From the NCBI GenBank assembly GCA_900759445.1, contig CAAEVH010000055.1, forward strand, positions 93,140 through 157,139: a stretch of 64,000 nt of DNA. Direction: 5' to 3'. Position numbers and translations under genes: made by a program. The notes under the pieces are model-generated. The model searched no databases. It saw only the letters and a list, made by a program, of their open reading frames with translations, and was not told the origin of the DNA. Position 1 is the stretch's first letter. Every line of letters begins with the position of its first letter. This document shows, piece after piece, positions 1 through 9,416 of the stretch. Origin of the DNA: an uncultured Raoultella sp. (GTDB lineage: Bacteria > Pseudomonadota > Gammaproteobacteria > Enterobacterales > Enterobacteriaceae).

Positions 1-1
1 T

Positions 2-670
2 ACAGACACTTCTGTTGGGAAGACCGTGGTTTCCCGCGCATTACTACAAGCGTTAGCGTCAGGGGGTAAAAGCGTTGCGGGTTACAAACCCGTGGCCAAA
101 GGAAGCAAAGAGACACCCGAAGGTCTGCGCAACAAAGATGCGCTGGTGCTGCAAAGCGTGTCCACTATCGAACTGCCCTACGAGGCGGTCAACCCGATTG
201 CGTTGAGTGAGGATGAAAGCAGCGTAGCGCATAGTGGTCCGGTCAATTACACCCTGTTATCCAATGGCCTCGCAAGCCTCAGCGAAAAAGTGGATCACGT
301 TGTCGTGGAAGGCACCGGAGGCTGGCGGAGCCTGATGAACGATCTGCGTCCGTTATCTGAATGGGTGGTGCAGGAACAACTGCCGGTGCTGATGGTGGTG
401 GGTATCCAGGAAGGTTGTATTAATCATGCCATCCTCACCGCACAGGCGATTGCCAGCGACGGACTGCCTTTGATTGGCTGGGTCGCGAACCGAATCAACC
501 CGGGGCTGGCACATTATGCGGAAATCATTGATGTGCTGGGCAAAAAATTACCCGCACCGCTGATTGGTGAACTGCCTTATCTGCCTCGCGCAGAGCAGCG
601 CGAGCTGTCTCAGTACATCCGTCTGTCAATGCTCGGCAGCGTGTTGTCGGTAGATAGAGTCCTGGCGTAA
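2..670 (+). CDS. bioD2: Dethiobiotin synthetase paralogue BioD2 (5'-partial)
   Basis: The reading frame is open from base 2, and the first visible residues TDTSVGKT are the end of the BioD P-loop, so only about nine N-terminal residues lie outside the window. BioD-family enzymes carboxylate 7,8-diaminononanoate with ATP and CO2 in biotin synthesis. The motif VVVEGTGGW near the middle and VANRINPG in the last third are typical of the family. This copy stands apart from a bio operon and matches E. coli YnfK in length and context (next to clcB), so its real role may be accessory. Its 3' end overlaps the convergent clcB end by 45 bases. Confidence 0.9.
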   Translation, partial: TDTSVGKTVVSRALLQALASGGKSVAGYKPVAKGSKETPEGLRNKDALVLQSVSTIELPYEAVNPIALSEDESSVAHSGPVNYTLLSNGLASLSEKVDHVVVEGTGGWRSLMNDLRPLSEWVVQEQLPVLMVVGIQEGCINHAILTAQAIASDGLPLIGWVANRINPGLAHYAEIIDVLGKKLPAPLIGELPYLPRAEQRELSQYIRLSMLGSVLSVDRVLA

Positions 671-1879
671 CGTTCGCGACAGCACAGACGCCACCACACA
701 GGCAATCAGCAATCCGGGGAGCAGACGATACTCCCCGGTCATTTCACAAACCATCAGTGTCGACATTATTGGCGCATGCGTGGTCGCTGCCAGCAGCGTG
801 GCCATCCCTGTTAATCCCAGCAGAATGGCAATCTCATCCGGACCCGGAAGCCATAATCCCCACACTCGTCCCAGCAGCATACCCACCGAAAGACCGACAA
901 ACAGCGTTGGCGTAAACACACCGCCAGGCGCACCGGAACCACTGCTGGCAAGCACCGCCAGTAATTTGCAGATGAAGATCCCGCTCACCACGGCCAGTAG
1001 CGGTGGGGAGAGCAAATATGACTGCACCACGCTGTAGCCATTACCCCAGACCGCAGGCGTGAGCAATGACAGCAGGCCAACGATCAGCCCGCCGAGCGCC
1101 AGTTGCCACGGGGGCGAGAGTTTTAAGCGCAAAAAAACATTATGGCTGGTGGTCATCAACCACATGAATAGCGGTCCGCAAACGCCGGCAGCCAGACCGG
1201 TGCTGATGATCATGACGTATTCCAGCGCATGCAGTTCCCGTGTGAAGTGTACGGCATACAGCAGCGCATTGCTGTCGCTCAGCATATTGGTGGTGAGCAA
1301 GGCGACGACGGCGGATACCACCACCGGTCCCAGTGACGCGAGGATCAACGTGCCAAACAACACTTCAGCAATAAATAGACTGCCCGCCAGTGGGGCATGA
1401 TACGCTCCGGCCATACCCGCAGCGGCTCCGCAGGCAATCCATAACTTCCATTCTGTGCGCGGGGTGAAGCGTTGAGCAAAGCTGGAGGCTGCCAGCGCTG
1501 CCAGTAAAATCATGGCACCTTCGCGCCCGATGGCACTCCCGCTGGAGACGACCAGTAACGAGGCCAGCGATTTCACCAGGCTTGCACTGACGTCAAATTG
1601 TCCGTTAGTTTGCAAGGCTTCCATGTAATCAGTGGGAGCCTGCGGGCGTAACCGGTTGAACGTTTGCCATCCCCAAAGCAGCAAACCCGCCGCCAGCCCT
1701 CCTAACGCAGGTGTCAGCATGCGTCTTACAGGGGAAAGGTTTGTTGCCGCGTTGACCAGACTCCCTGTGTCATTGCTCAGGAACAACCATTCAAGAAGGA
1801 GCATGGCGTGGCGAAATCCTGCGACGGCCAACGCAGCAAGGATACCAATCACCGCAGCAATCAGCAGGCGGCGGAACAT
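626..1879 (-). CDS. clcB: ClC-family voltage-gated chloride channel/antiporter ClcB
   Basis: This is a polytopic inner-membrane protein of the ClC family. Selectivity-filter motifs are visible: GSAIGREGA (with the gating glutamate), then [13 protein letters not shown] in the second half. In E. coli ClcA and ClcB support extreme acid resistance as an electrical shunt. The start is placed at MFRRLLIA, giving 417 aa, close to E. coli ClcB (418). In-frame upstream starts exist at 1915 (ATG) and 1975 (TTG), and none of the three has a good ribosome binding site. The gene lies downstream of dmsD on the same strand. Confidence 0.9.
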   Translation of the reverse strand: MFRRLLIAAVIGILAALAVAGFRHAMLLLEWLFLSNDTGSLVNAATNLSPVRRMLTPALGGLAAGLLLWGWQTFNRLRPQAPTDYMEALQTNGQFDVSASLVKSLASLLVVSSGSAIGREGAMILLAALAASSFAQRFTPRTEWKLWIACGAAAGMAGAYHAPLAGSLFIAEVLFGTLILASLGPVVVSAVVALLTTNMLSDSNALLYAVHFTRELHALEYVMIISTGLAAGVCGPLFMWLMTTSHNVFLRLKLSPPWQLALGGLIVGLLSLLTPAVWGNGYSVVQSYLLSPPLLAVVSGIFICKLLAVLASSGSGAPGGVFTPTLFVGLSVGMLLGRVWGLWLPGPDEIAILLGLTGMATLLAATTHAPIMSTLMVCEMTGEYRLLPGLLIACVVASVLSRTLRQDSIYRQHAAEH

Positions 1880-2034
1880 GGCGCGCAGGTCAGGATAAGC
1901 ATGTAAATGATGCATGAGTGGCCAGACAGGAAATTTCAGACGCTTTATTTTGCGGCTATTTGGCAACAGAAGCAAAAGCTCAGCGTGCGCAACAGGATGC
2001 TACACAGGCAGGACACATCCTGCCTGTGGTGAAA

Positions 2035-2649
2035 CTAACGAAAAAGTGGCTTATCGGCTATCGGGATCAGTAACTGCGACTGCCATTGCGCCAGCGTCAG
2101 ACGGGCCAGCTCCCCCAGCGCCTGGTAAAACGGGTGATCAGCTTTTTCGATAAACACATCAAGGAAGCGGGATGACCACGGGAACAGATGCCAGGCCAGC
2201 AGCTGTTCGCACTCGATGTGGCGTTCATTTTCAGCAAGCCAGGCCGTCAGCAACAGCAGTGAACCAAAGTGATCTTCTGGCTCATTTTGCTGCATGGCAA
2301 ACTGGATGCCGTTGTCCCGCATCCACTGACGAAGTGCCAGCGTAGAGTCGCCAAACAACACGTTTTCGCGATCCAGCCAGACAGATCCCCAGGGCGGAGA
2401 GGGTAGCGCATATGGACCGACAAACAGGCGTTGCCAGGCCTGCGGGAGAGGCTCATCGACCTCGGCTTGTAGCCGTGCAGCCAGCGGGAAAAGCATTGCC
2501 TGATCGAGCGGCCACTGCGCCTGCCAGCCATCGGCTCTTAACGCGCTGACTAATGCAGAGGCTTCCGCGCTATCTGGCGCATAGTAAAACAGTGCGCCGA
2601 GTACACGCGCCGCGGTAGAAAAGTTGTCACCTTGCGAAAAATGGGTCAT
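2035..2649 (-). CDS. dmsD: Tat redox-enzyme maturation chaperone DmsD
   Basis: A 204-aa cytoplasmic TorD/DmsD-family chaperone. In E. coli DmsD binds the twin-arginine signal peptides of DmsA and YnfE/F and holds the catalytic subunit until molybdopterin is loaded. Family features seen are the all-helical layout and the central EPEDHFGSLL segment (residues about 123-132), matching the conserved ExDHxxxxL motif. It is the last gene of the ynfE-ynfG-ynfH-dmsD cluster, 42 bases after ynfH, so the chaperone is made with its likely client. Confidence 0.95.
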   Translation of the reverse strand: MTHFSQGDNFSTAARVLGALFYYAPDSAEASALVSALRADGWQAQWPLDQAMLFPLAARLQAEVDEPLPQAWQRLFVGPYALPSPPWGSVWLDRENVLFGDSTLALRQWMRDNGIQFAMQQNEPEDHFGSLLLLTAWLAENERHIECEQLLAWHLFPWSSRFLDVFIEKADHPFYQALGELARLTLAQWQSQLLIPIADKPLFR

Positions 2650-2691
2650 GCAAACAATCCTGAACAGTGCGGGTTGCCCCGCACCCGAAAG

Positions 2692-3546
2692 TTAACCTGC
2701 AACAGCCATTCCGACTGTCATATGTAAACCGTAAAACAATCCGCGGCCAATGATTTCACCGGCGAGGACTAACACTAAGCCCAGCGCCAGGCCGCCGACG
2801 GACGGTGCTTTACGACGAATAAGCGGGCATATCCAGCAGCCCAGACCGGCGGCCAGCAGAATGATGCGCCAGACCTGCAAGCTTCCGTAGTCGGGAACCA
2901 GCGCGCTGGCGGATTGCACCGAACTGTGGATCCCGCCGAGAGATAGCCCCTGCAGAACAATAACCACCACGATCACCAGTAGGGCCAAAACGCTTACGTA
3001 GGCGAATCTGGCGGTGCCAAAGGAAACACCCGCAGCACGCAGCAGCAGGGCGGCAAACAGCGGTCCGCTTAGCAACATCGTCATAAAAAATGCCACCGTA
3101 GTGTAGCCGTTATACCAGGTCGGGACAGTGTCTATCTGGTAGACGCTGGTCATCGCCAGCACAAATACCAGACCCAGCAGCATGCCCACCAGCAGCCAGA
3201 TTTTACCTAACGCTGCGGGCATTTTACCGAGAAACGCCACCAGCCACCACAGGCCACCGACGGCGAAAAACAGTGAACCACTGGCGATTTCGTTACTCAG
3301 CGCAGATGCGCCAACTCTGTTCAGCGAGTTAAAGGCGCGCAGTGGCGAACCCAGGTGCATTACCGAGGCGAGAAAGGCGATGCCCATCACCAGCCACAGA
3401 AAAAACATGCTGCGCACGATACGTTGTTTTGCCACCTCGTCTTTAGCGGTCAGCCAGCCATAGCCACTCACTATCAGCGCCCCGGCCACGCACTGGCCCA
3501 GCACCGTAAACAGGACCAACGGCCATTCATGCCATCCATTGCCCAT
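2692..3546 (-). CDS. ynfH: DmsC-type membrane anchor YnfH
   Basis: A 284-aa DmsC-like subunit with about eight hydrophobic segments starting at residue 8. In DMSO-reductase-type complexes this subunit anchors the enzyme in the inner membrane and carries the menaquinol oxidation site. It starts one base after the ynfG stop codon, which indicates tight translational coupling. Length equals the E. coli YnfH family size. The electron acceptor of the Ynf complex is not settled; selenate has been reported for E. coli YnfE/F. Confidence 0.93.
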   Translation of the reverse strand: MGNGWHEWPLVLFTVLGQCVAGALIVSGYGWLTAKDEVAKQRIVRSMFFLWLVMGIAFLASVMHLGSPLRAFNSLNRVGASALSNEIASGSLFFAVGGLWWLVAFLGKMPAALGKIWLLVGMLLGLVFVLAMTSVYQIDTVPTWYNGYTTVAFFMTMLLSGPLFAALLLRAAGVSFGTARFAYVSVLALLVIVVVIVLQGLSLGGIHSSVQSASALVPDYGSLQVWRIILLAAGLGCWICPLIRRKAPSVGGLALGLVLVLAGEIIGRGLFYGLHMTVGMAVAG

Positions 3547-3547
3547 G

Positions 3548-4165
3548 TTACACCTCCTGCGGATTCGCCAGATAACCTGTGGTATCCCCGGTCGGGCGGC
3601 TATTGGCGTTGGGTTTGATCACAATACTCGGTTTGGTGAAGTGCGCACCTGGCAGCGGAGCGACCGCCGCCAGCTCACCGTGCTTTTTGCGCAGCTCATC
3701 AATTGGACCAAAGTCCAGCGCGCGCAGCGGACAGGACTCGACGCAGATGGGCTTTTTGCCGTCGGCCACGCGGTCATGACAGCCATCGCACTTGGTCATA
3801 TGACCTTTGGCGGCATTGTACTGCGGTGCGCCGTACGGGCAGGCCATGTGGCAGTAGCGACAGCCTATGCATACGTCTTCATCCACCACCACAAAACCAT
3901 CTTCACGCTTATGCATAGCGCCGCTGGGGCAAACCTTGGTGCAGGCCGGATCTTCGCAGTGGTTACAGGCAATGGAGAGGTAATAGGCGAAGACATTCTG
4001 TTGCCAGACGCCGTTATCTTCCAGCCAGTCGCCTCCAGCGTATTCGTAAATACGCCGGAAACTGACGTCGGGAGTGAGATCCTTGTAATCTTTGCAGGCC
4101 AGCTCGCAGGTTTTACACCCCGTGCAACGGCTGGAATCAATAAAAAATCCATACTGAGTTGTCAT
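3548..4165 (-). CDS. ynfG: DmsB-type four [4Fe-4S] electron-transfer subunit YnfG
   Basis: A 205-aa ferredoxin-like subunit. Four cysteine groups are visible: CTGCKTCELAC near residue 14, CNHCEDPACTKVC near 65, CIGCRYCHMAC near 97, and KCDGC together with CVESCP near 125-145. These ligate four [4Fe-4S] clusters that pass electrons from the membrane anchor to the catalytic subunit. The gene follows ynfE by 10 bases and precedes ynfH by 1 base. Confidence 0.96.
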   Translation of the reverse strand: MTTQYGFFIDSSRCTGCKTCELACKDYKDLTPDVSFRRIYEYAGGDWLEDNGVWQQNVFAYYLSIACNHCEDPACTKVCPSGAMHKREDGFVVVDEDVCIGCRYCHMACPYGAPQYNAAKGHMTKCDGCHDRVADGKKPICVESCPLRALDFGPIDELRKKHGELAAVAPLPGAHFTKPSIVIKPNANSRPTGDTTGYLANPQEV

Positions 4166-4175
4166 GGGTTAGTCC

Positions 4176-6614
4176 TTATGCCTTCTCGATCTCGACCAGG
4201 TTAGTATGCTGTGGGTTGCCTTTTGCCAGCGGCGACGGGCGCTGAGTTGTCAGCGTATTGACGCAGGCGCCATGGTCAATCTTATCGCCAGCCATATCGG
4301 CATCGTGCCATGCACCCTGGCCCATTGCGCTTACTCCGGGCAAAATTCGTGGCGTTACTTTTGCCGGGATACGCAGTTCACCGCGATCGTTAAAGACTCG
4401 CACCATATCGCCATTTGCAATCCCCCGTTTTTGGGCATCGACGGGATTTATCCATACTTCCTGACGACAGGACGCCTGGAGAACATCGATATTGCCGTAG
4501 CTGGAGTGGGTGCGGGATTTGTAGTGGAAACCAAACATCTGCAGCGGGTATGAACTGCGTTTCGGGTCATCCCACCCTTCAAACGTGGATGCATAAACGG
4601 GAAGCGGACTGATTACCTCGTCCTTTTGCAGTTCCCATGTACTGGCAATTTTCGCCAGTCGGCTGGAGTAAATTTCAATCTTGCCAGACGGCGTTTTGAG
4701 CGGGTTGGCCTGTGGATCCTCGCGGAATTTTCTATAGGCGACAAAGTGCCCATTAGGATCTTTGCGTTTATAGATCCCCATTTTTTTCAGCTCGTCATAA
4801 GTCGGGAGCGCGGGGTCTTTAGTCAGCATTTTTGCATACAGATACTGAAGCCACTGCTCCTGGGTACGGCCTTCAGTAAACCGTTGATAGACATCATCGC
4901 CAAGACGTTTTGCGACTTCACTCATTATCCAGTAGATCGGTTTGCGCTCGAACTTAGGCGACGTCGCGGGTTGAATAAAAATGAGGTAACCCATGTTGCC
5001 TGCATAATCGTTAGGAATGATGTCTTCCTGTTCGACGGTCATTAAATCAGGCAGCAGAATATCGGCATATTTAGCCGAAGATGTCATGAAGTTTTCGATG
5101 ACCACAATCATTTCGCATTTCGTGTCGTCCTGAAGGATCTCATGCGTTTTATTGATATCTGAGTGCTGATTGGTGATGGTGTTGCCCGCGTAGTTCCAGA
5201 TAAATTTAATCGGCACGTCGAGCTTATCTTTCCCACGTACGCCATCGCGGGTAGCGGTCATTTCCGGGCCCCGGACGATTGCGTCGGTCCAGCTAAAGCA
5301 GGATATCTGGGTCTTAATGGGATTCTCTGGCAGCGGCATACGCTCAATCGTGATGGTGTAGGTTGATTCTCGTGCACCGCTATTGCCGCCGTTGATGCCA
5401 ACGTTGCCGGTCAGGATCGGCAGCATCGCGATTGCGCGTGAGGTCAGCTCGCCGTTAGCCTGGCGTTGCGGGCCCCAGCCCTGACAAATATATGCGGGTT
5501 TTGTACTGCCGATTTCCCGAGCCAGTTTGATAATGCGCTCGGCTGGGATCCCGGTAACATGTGAGGCCCACTGGGGAGTTTTAGCGATACCGTCATCACC
5601 GTTGCCCAAAATATAGGCTTTGTAGTGCCCATTAGCGGGTGCGTCGGCGGGCAGGGTTTTCTCGTCGTAACCAATGCAGTATGTATCCAGAAACGTCTGG
5701 TCAACGAGATCTTCGTGAATCAGGACCCAGGCGATTCCGGCTACTAATGCAGCATCGGTGCCTGGACGAATAGGGATCCATTCATCTTCACGACCCGCTG
5801 CGGTATCGGTATAACGCGGGTCGATGACGATCATCCGGGCATTAGAGCGCTCCCTGGCCTGTTCCAGGAAGTAAGTTATTCCACCTCCGCTCATACGCGT
5901 TTCGGCGGGATTATTGCCGAACATCACCACCAGCTTCGTGTTTTCGATATCGGAGGTGCTGTTGCCTTCGTTTGAACCGTAGGTATAAGGCATTGCCGCC
6001 GCGATTTGTGCGGTACTGTAGGTGCCGTAATGACTCAGGAATCCGCCATAGCAGTTCATCAGGCGAGCGACCAGCGAGGCATAAGGGGAGGAGCGAGTAA
6101 TGTTGCCGCCTACAATGCCAGAGGTGTAGTTGATATACACGGCCTCGTTACCGTATTTGTGCACGGTATTTTTCAAACTGGCACTGATGGTGTCCAGTGC
6201 TTCCTGCCAGGTTATACGCTCAAATTTACCTTCACCGCGTTTGCCCACGCGCTTCATGGGGTAATTCAGGCGATCCGGATGATTGATCCGTCGACGGATT
6301 GAGCGCCCACGCAAACAGGCGCGAACCTGGTGTTGACCATAAATATCGTCCCCGGTCGTATCGGACTCCACCCAAACGACTTCATTATCTTTAACGTGGA
6401 GTTTCAGGGCACAACGGCTGCCGCAGTTTACGGAACAAGCGCCCCAAACCACTTTTTCTTCAACGGGTTGTATCGCCTGCTGTACCGCTGCGGCGGCAGT
6501 GCGCATTCCGAAAGGTAACGACAGCCCACCCGCGGCAAGCGCCAGCGAACCGATTGCCGAGGATTTCACTAACGTCCTGCGGCTAATGCCTCCATATTGC
6601 TCAGTTTTTGACAT
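4176..6614 (-). CDS. ynfE: Molybdopterin oxidoreductase catalytic subunit, DmsA family (YnfE-like)
   Basis: An 812-aa Tat-exported reductase. The N-terminus has the twin-arginine motif SRRTLVK at residues 11-17 followed by a hydrophobic stretch and AAAA. The cysteine set CSVNCGSRC, with RACLRGRS downstream, binds one [4Fe-4S] cluster next to the Mo-bisMGD site. The N-terminal sequence resembles E. coli YnfE more than YnfF by memory. E. coli carries ynfE and ynfF in tandem; here there is only one catalytic gene before ynfG. Expression is probably anaerobic and nitrate-controlled (see the NarL/NarP-type site upstream). Confidence 0.92.
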   Translation of the reverse strand: MSKTEQYGGISRRTLVKSSAIGSLALAAGGLSLPFGMRTAAAAVQQAIQPVEEKVVWGACSVNCGSRCALKLHVKDNEVVWVESDTTGDDIYGQHQVRACLRGRSIRRRINHPDRLNYPMKRVGKRGEGKFERITWQEALDTISASLKNTVHKYGNEAVYINYTSGIVGGNITRSSPYASLVARLMNCYGGFLSHYGTYSTAQIAAAMPYTYGSNEGNSTSDIENTKLVVMFGNNPAETRMSGGGITYFLEQARERSNARMIVIDPRYTDTAAGREDEWIPIRPGTDAALVAGIAWVLIHEDLVDQTFLDTYCIGYDEKTLPADAPANGHYKAYILGNGDDGIAKTPQWASHVTGIPAERIIKLAREIGSTKPAYICQGWGPQRQANGELTSRAIAMLPILTGNVGINGGNSGARESTYTITIERMPLPENPIKTQISCFSWTDAIVRGPEMTATRDGVRGKDKLDVPIKFIWNYAGNTITNQHSDINKTHEILQDDTKCEMIVVIENFMTSSAKYADILLPDLMTVEQEDIIPNDYAGNMGYLIFIQPATSPKFERKPIYWIMSEVAKRLGDDVYQRFTEGRTQEQWLQYLYAKMLTKDPALPTYDELKKMGIYKRKDPNGHFVAYRKFREDPQANPLKTPSGKIEIYSSRLAKIASTWELQKDEVISPLPVYASTFEGWDDPKRSSYPLQMFGFHYKSRTHSSYGNIDVLQASCRQEVWINPVDAQKRGIANGDMVRVFNDRGELRIPAKVTPRILPGVSAMGQGAWHDADMAGDKIDHGACVNTLTTQRPSPLAKGNPQHTNLVEIEKA

Positions 6615-6691
6615 TACTCACCCCATTATAGTTATCGCTATATATTAATTTCTATAACGAAATTAATAGCATGCTAATAATGGTTTGAGTT

Positions 6692-6707
6692 TACCCACTT
6701 ATGGGTA
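6692..6707. promoter_or_regulatory. NarL/NarP-type 7-2-7 heptamer pair upstream of ynfE
   Basis: The 16-base sequence TACCCACTTATGGGTA is an inverted pair of heptamers (TACCCAC and TACCCAT) separated by 2 bases. This is the 7-2-7 arrangement bound by NarL and NarP. It sits 78 bases upstream of ynfE. Nitrate repression of ynfE is known in E. coli; binding here is inferred. Confidence 0.6.
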
Positions 6708-6762
6708 TGTCATCTTAATGCATATCAAACTGGAGTGACCCTCCGCGCACGGAGGGCGTGAT

Positions 6763-7068
6763 TTATTGCGGTTCGGCGACGTGCCCGTCCTGGGCAGGGG
6801 TGCTATTGGCAGGGGCGTTGCCACTGTTGGTTCGGGTATAGAGAATTTTGTGCGTATCGTTTGCACAATGTCCCACGACCAGTGAATCAGGCTGATCGGC
6901 CTGATCGTTGGGGACAATGTTCAGCGTAAAGCTGGATTCAGCAACGCCATTATTAATGATGCGCTGTTCGATATCACTTTTCACACGTTCACATGACGCC
7001 GGTGCCGCCAAAACCTGCGGGGACGCGACGGCCAGTAAGAGCGCGGCAATTCCTGTTATGTATTTCAT
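6763..7068 (-). CDS. ynfD: Small secreted DUF1161-family protein YnfD
   Basis: A 101-aa protein with a Sec signal peptide (MKYITGIAALLLAVASPQVLAA) and a short mature domain with two cysteines (in CERVK and HCAND) that probably form a disulfide. It contains the IINNGV motif of DUF1161. Two ATGs are adjacent. The AGGAG site is 6 bases before the second and only 3 before the first, so the second (7068) is chosen. Function unknown; periplasmic location is inferred from the signal. Confidence 0.85.
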   Translation of the reverse strand: MKYITGIAALLLAVASPQVLAAPASCERVKSDIEQRIINNGVAESSFTLNIVPNDQADQPDSLVVGHCANDTHKILYTRTNSGNAPANSTPAQDGHVAEPQ

Positions 7069-7173
7069 CATCAGCTCCTTTATGATCGACCTGGACTAAG
7101 ATTAGCATTTCTGGTGTAAATAACTGTATTTGCTAATATGATTGAGAATTATCTTCTTATCCCGGTGAAAAAT

Positions 7174-7884
7174 GTGAAGAAAAAGATCTTATTAGGTTTC
7201 CTGTGCGTCGTGCTGGCCGGGTGTGATAACCCCAAAGGCCTGGATTCCTTTACGCCGGAAATGGCCAGTTTTTCCAATGAATTTGATTTCGATCCGCTGC
7301 GCGGGCCAGTAAAAGATTTCAGCCAGACGCTGCTTAATGACAAAGGTGTAGTCACCAAGCGCGTTGTCGGTACGCTCTCACAGGAAGGGTGCTTCGATAC
7401 GCTTGAATTGCATGATATTGAAAGCAATACCGGCATGGCGCTGGTCCTTGATGCTAACTATTACCGGGACGCCAAAACGCTGGAAAAACGGATCCGCTTA
7501 CAGGGTAAATGTCAGTTAGCAGAACTGCCTGCGGCGGGCGTGGTATGGGATACCGACGATAACGGTTTTGTCGTTTCCGCCACGGGAAAAGAGATGAAGG
7601 TGCAATATCGCTATGATGCGGAAGGCTACCCGCTGGGTAAAACCACCGTCAATAAGGACAATACCTTGCAGGTTGATGCCAAACCGTCGGTTGACCCGTT
7701 GAAGAAGCTGGATTACACCGCGGTAAGTCTGCTCAATAACCATCCGTTAGGTAATGTAAAACAAACGTGCAAGTATGATGACTATGCTAATCCGGTCAAC
7801 TGCCAGCTTGTTATCGTTGACGAGAGCGTGAAGCCGGCAGTTGAACACCATTACTCGATTGAAAACACCATCGATTACTATTAG
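7174..7884 (+). CDS. ynfC: UPF0257 lipoprotein YnfC
   Basis: A 236-aa predicted lipoprotein, the same length as E. coli YnfC when started at the GTG at 7174. A short lysine-rich n-region is followed by a hydrophobic core ending in the lipobox LAGC with Cys17 as the lipidation site. The next residue is Asp, an inner-membrane retention (Lol-avoidance) signal. The body begins SFTPEMASFSNEFDFDPLRGPVKDF, typical of the family. Upstream in-frame starts at 7138 and 7165 would place a longer tail before the signal. Function unknown. Convergent with speG. Confidence 0.85.
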   Translation: MKKKILLGFLCVVLAGCDNPKGLDSFTPEMASFSNEFDFDPLRGPVKDFSQTLLNDKGVVTKRVVGTLSQEGCFDTLELHDIESNTGMALVLDANYYRDAKTLEKRIRLQGKCQLAELPAAGVVWDTDDNGFVVSATGKEMKVQYRYDAEGYPLGKTTVNKDNTLQVDAKPSVDPLKKLDYTAVSLLNNHPLGNVKQTCKYDDYANPVNCQLVIVDESVKPAVEHHYSIENTIDYY

Positions 7885-7891
7885 TCAGTCT

Positions 7892-8452
7892 TTACTGAGC
7901 GGTAGGTTGCAGCAGGTTGGGACCTGACGTTTTATGTTCTGCCAGATACTGCTGCTGGAAGATACACATGCGGATAGTGTTGCGGTATTGACCGTTGATA
8001 AAGAATTCATGAATCAGCTCGCCTTCGACCATAAAGCCGAGTTTACGGTAGATGTGGATGGCTTTTTCGTTCTCTTTATCAACGATCAGATACAGCTTAT
8101 ATAAGTTAAGTACGGTAAAGCCGTAATCCATCGCCAGCTTAGCAGCCCGGGAAGCCAAACCTTTGCCCTGATATTCCGGCGAAATAATGATCTGGAATTC
8201 TGCCCGGCGGTGCACATGGTTAATTTCAACCAGCTCCACCAGTCCGGCTTTTTCACCGTCGCATTCCACAACAAAGCGACGTTCGCTTTGGTCGTGGATA
8301 TGCTTGTCATACAGATCTGACAGCTCAACAAATGCTTCGTAAGGCTCTTCAAACCAGTAACGCATTACGCTGGCGTTGTTATCAAGCTGATGGACAAATC
8401 GTAAATCTTCACGCTCCAGCGGGCGCAGCTTAACACTGAGGGCGCTAGTCAT
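7892..8452 (-). CDS. speG: Spermidine N1-acetyltransferase SpeG
   Basis: A 186-aa GNAT-fold enzyme that transfers an acetyl group from acetyl-CoA to spermidine and spermine, reducing polyamine toxicity, for example at low temperature. The acetyl-CoA binding motif is visible as EYQGKGLA (about residues 89-96), followed by the C-terminal YRKLGF strand. The start at MTSALSV gives the E. coli length; five extra upstream codons are open but unlikely. Confidence 0.95.
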   Translation of the reverse strand: MTSALSVKLRPLEREDLRFVHQLDNNASVMRYWFEEPYEAFVELSDLYDKHIHDQSERRFVVECDGEKAGLVELVEINHVHRRAEFQIIISPEYQGKGLASRAAKLAMDYGFTVLNLYKLYLIVDKENEKAIHIYRKLGFMVEGELIHEFFINGQYRNTIRMCIFQQQYLAEHKTSGPNLLQPTAQ

Positions 8453-8487
8453 ATCGTATCCTTTCAATATCTTTCAAAGTGCATTCA

Positions 8488-8829
8488 TTATGGGGCAACG
8501 GTGCGGCCAGTGCGGCGGTCGAGGCAGCGCAGGGTGTTGGGCTCCCAGTACGCATTAATATTTGCGCTCTGTTCGCACTTATCACGGCTATCGAAAGCAG
8601 CGTCGGTTTTGTCCCACTCTTTCTCTACACGCTTGTTGACCTTCTGGCGTAGCTGACGCGTATCGTTCCATTGTTCCTTTTCCATTGCTGCCTGTTGACG
8701 ACTTTGCGCACTGTCCCCGGATTCAATGATCAATTTACTGGTTTCAGCAAATGCGGAAGAGGTGTACACAGCCGCAGCCAGCGTCAGCATAGCCGTCAGG
8801 CACAGGCGTTTGGTCAGTGTAATATTCAT
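8488..8829 (-). CDS. ynfB: Periplasmic DUF1283 protein YnfB
   Basis: A 113-aa protein with an N-terminal Sec signal ending near SSAFAE (about residues 24-29). The mature part is highly charged and helical, with two cysteines (in DKCEQS and RCLDRR). It matches the UPF0482/DUF1283 family in length and in the ending [21 protein letters not shown]. Function unknown. It lies 35 bases upstream of speG on the same strand and may be cotranscribed. Confidence 0.88.
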   Translation of the reverse strand: MNITLTKRLCLTAMLTLAAAVYTSSAFAETSKLIIESGDSAQSRQQAAMEKEQWNDTRQLRQKVNKRVEKEWDKTDAAFDSRDKCEQSANINAYWEPNTLRCLDRRTGRTVAP

Positions 8830-8982
8830 GGTGAATTCCTTTTATGGGAAAGGGAAAAAACAATAAAACAGGGCTAAATTCTACACTATTCTGGCTTGCG
8901 GGCATACCCACTCTGCGGTGATGGATACGCTAACGACATTCTGTCGTATCATGGTTAAACCGAAGGTAACTGAATAACATCA

Positions 8983-9309
8983 ATGCTTAAGACCACATTC
9001 CTTTTTTTCATCACTGCGTTATGCGAAATCATTGGCTGCTTTTTACCTTGGCTCTGGCTTAAGCGAGGGGCTACGGCCTGGCTGCTGATACCCGCCGGGA
9101 TGTCACTGGCCTTATTCGTCTGGTTACTGACGCTGCATCCGGCAGCAAGCGGGCGTGTGTACGCGGCCTATGGTGGAGTTTACGTGGTGACAGCTCTGCT
9201 TTGGCTACGTATTGTTGACGGCGTAAAACTTAGCCTGTACGACTGGTCAGGCGCGCTGGTGGCATTGTGCGGCATGCTGATTATTGTGGCTGGGTGGGGG
9301 CGCGCATAG
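8983..9309 (+). CDS. ynfA: SMR-like four-helix inner-membrane protein YnfA
   Basis: A 108-aa protein of the UPF0060/YnfA family with four transmembrane segments and the motif [14 protein letters not shown] in the first helix, including the glutamate equivalent to the SMR proton/drug site. Homologues have been reported as small multidrug efflux pumps, but the physiological substrate is unclear. It is divergent from ynfB and has its own terminator overlapping the stop codon. Confidence 0.93.
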   Translation: MLKTTFLFFITALCEIIGCFLPWLWLKRGATAWLLIPAGMSLALFVWLLTLHPAASGRVYAAYGGVYVVTALLWLRIVDGVKLSLYDWSGALVALCGMLIIVAGWGRA

Positions 9310-9322
9310 CGCCTTTTTTGTG
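9299..9322 (+). terminator. Rho-independent terminator of ynfA
   Basis: A GGCGC/GCGCC hairpin with a short loop is followed by TTTTTT. The stem overlaps the last codons and stop of ynfA. Confidence 0.75.
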
Positions 9323-9352
9323 ATCAATCAGCGTTTTTTTGATCTTCATACT

Positions 9353-9367
9353 TGTATGGTAGTAGCT
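9353..9367. promoter_or_regulatory. Candidate YdfH operator upstream of rspA
   Basis: The motif TATGGTAGTAGC lies about 50 bases before rspA. Its core ATGGTAGTA also occurs, as part of a perfect GTAGTACTAC palindrome, upstream of ydfG. YdfH, a GntR-family repressor of rspA in E. coli, is encoded between the two. Assignment is inference. Confidence 0.4.
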
Positions 9368-9416
9368 CAGTTGGGTAAATTTCCTGCATCACAAGAACAA
9401 ATGCAAGGAATAAGAG

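Noticed and set aside
780..1898. Several plus-strand ORFs over clcB.
   Set aside because: Shadows of the clcB reading frame on the other strand.
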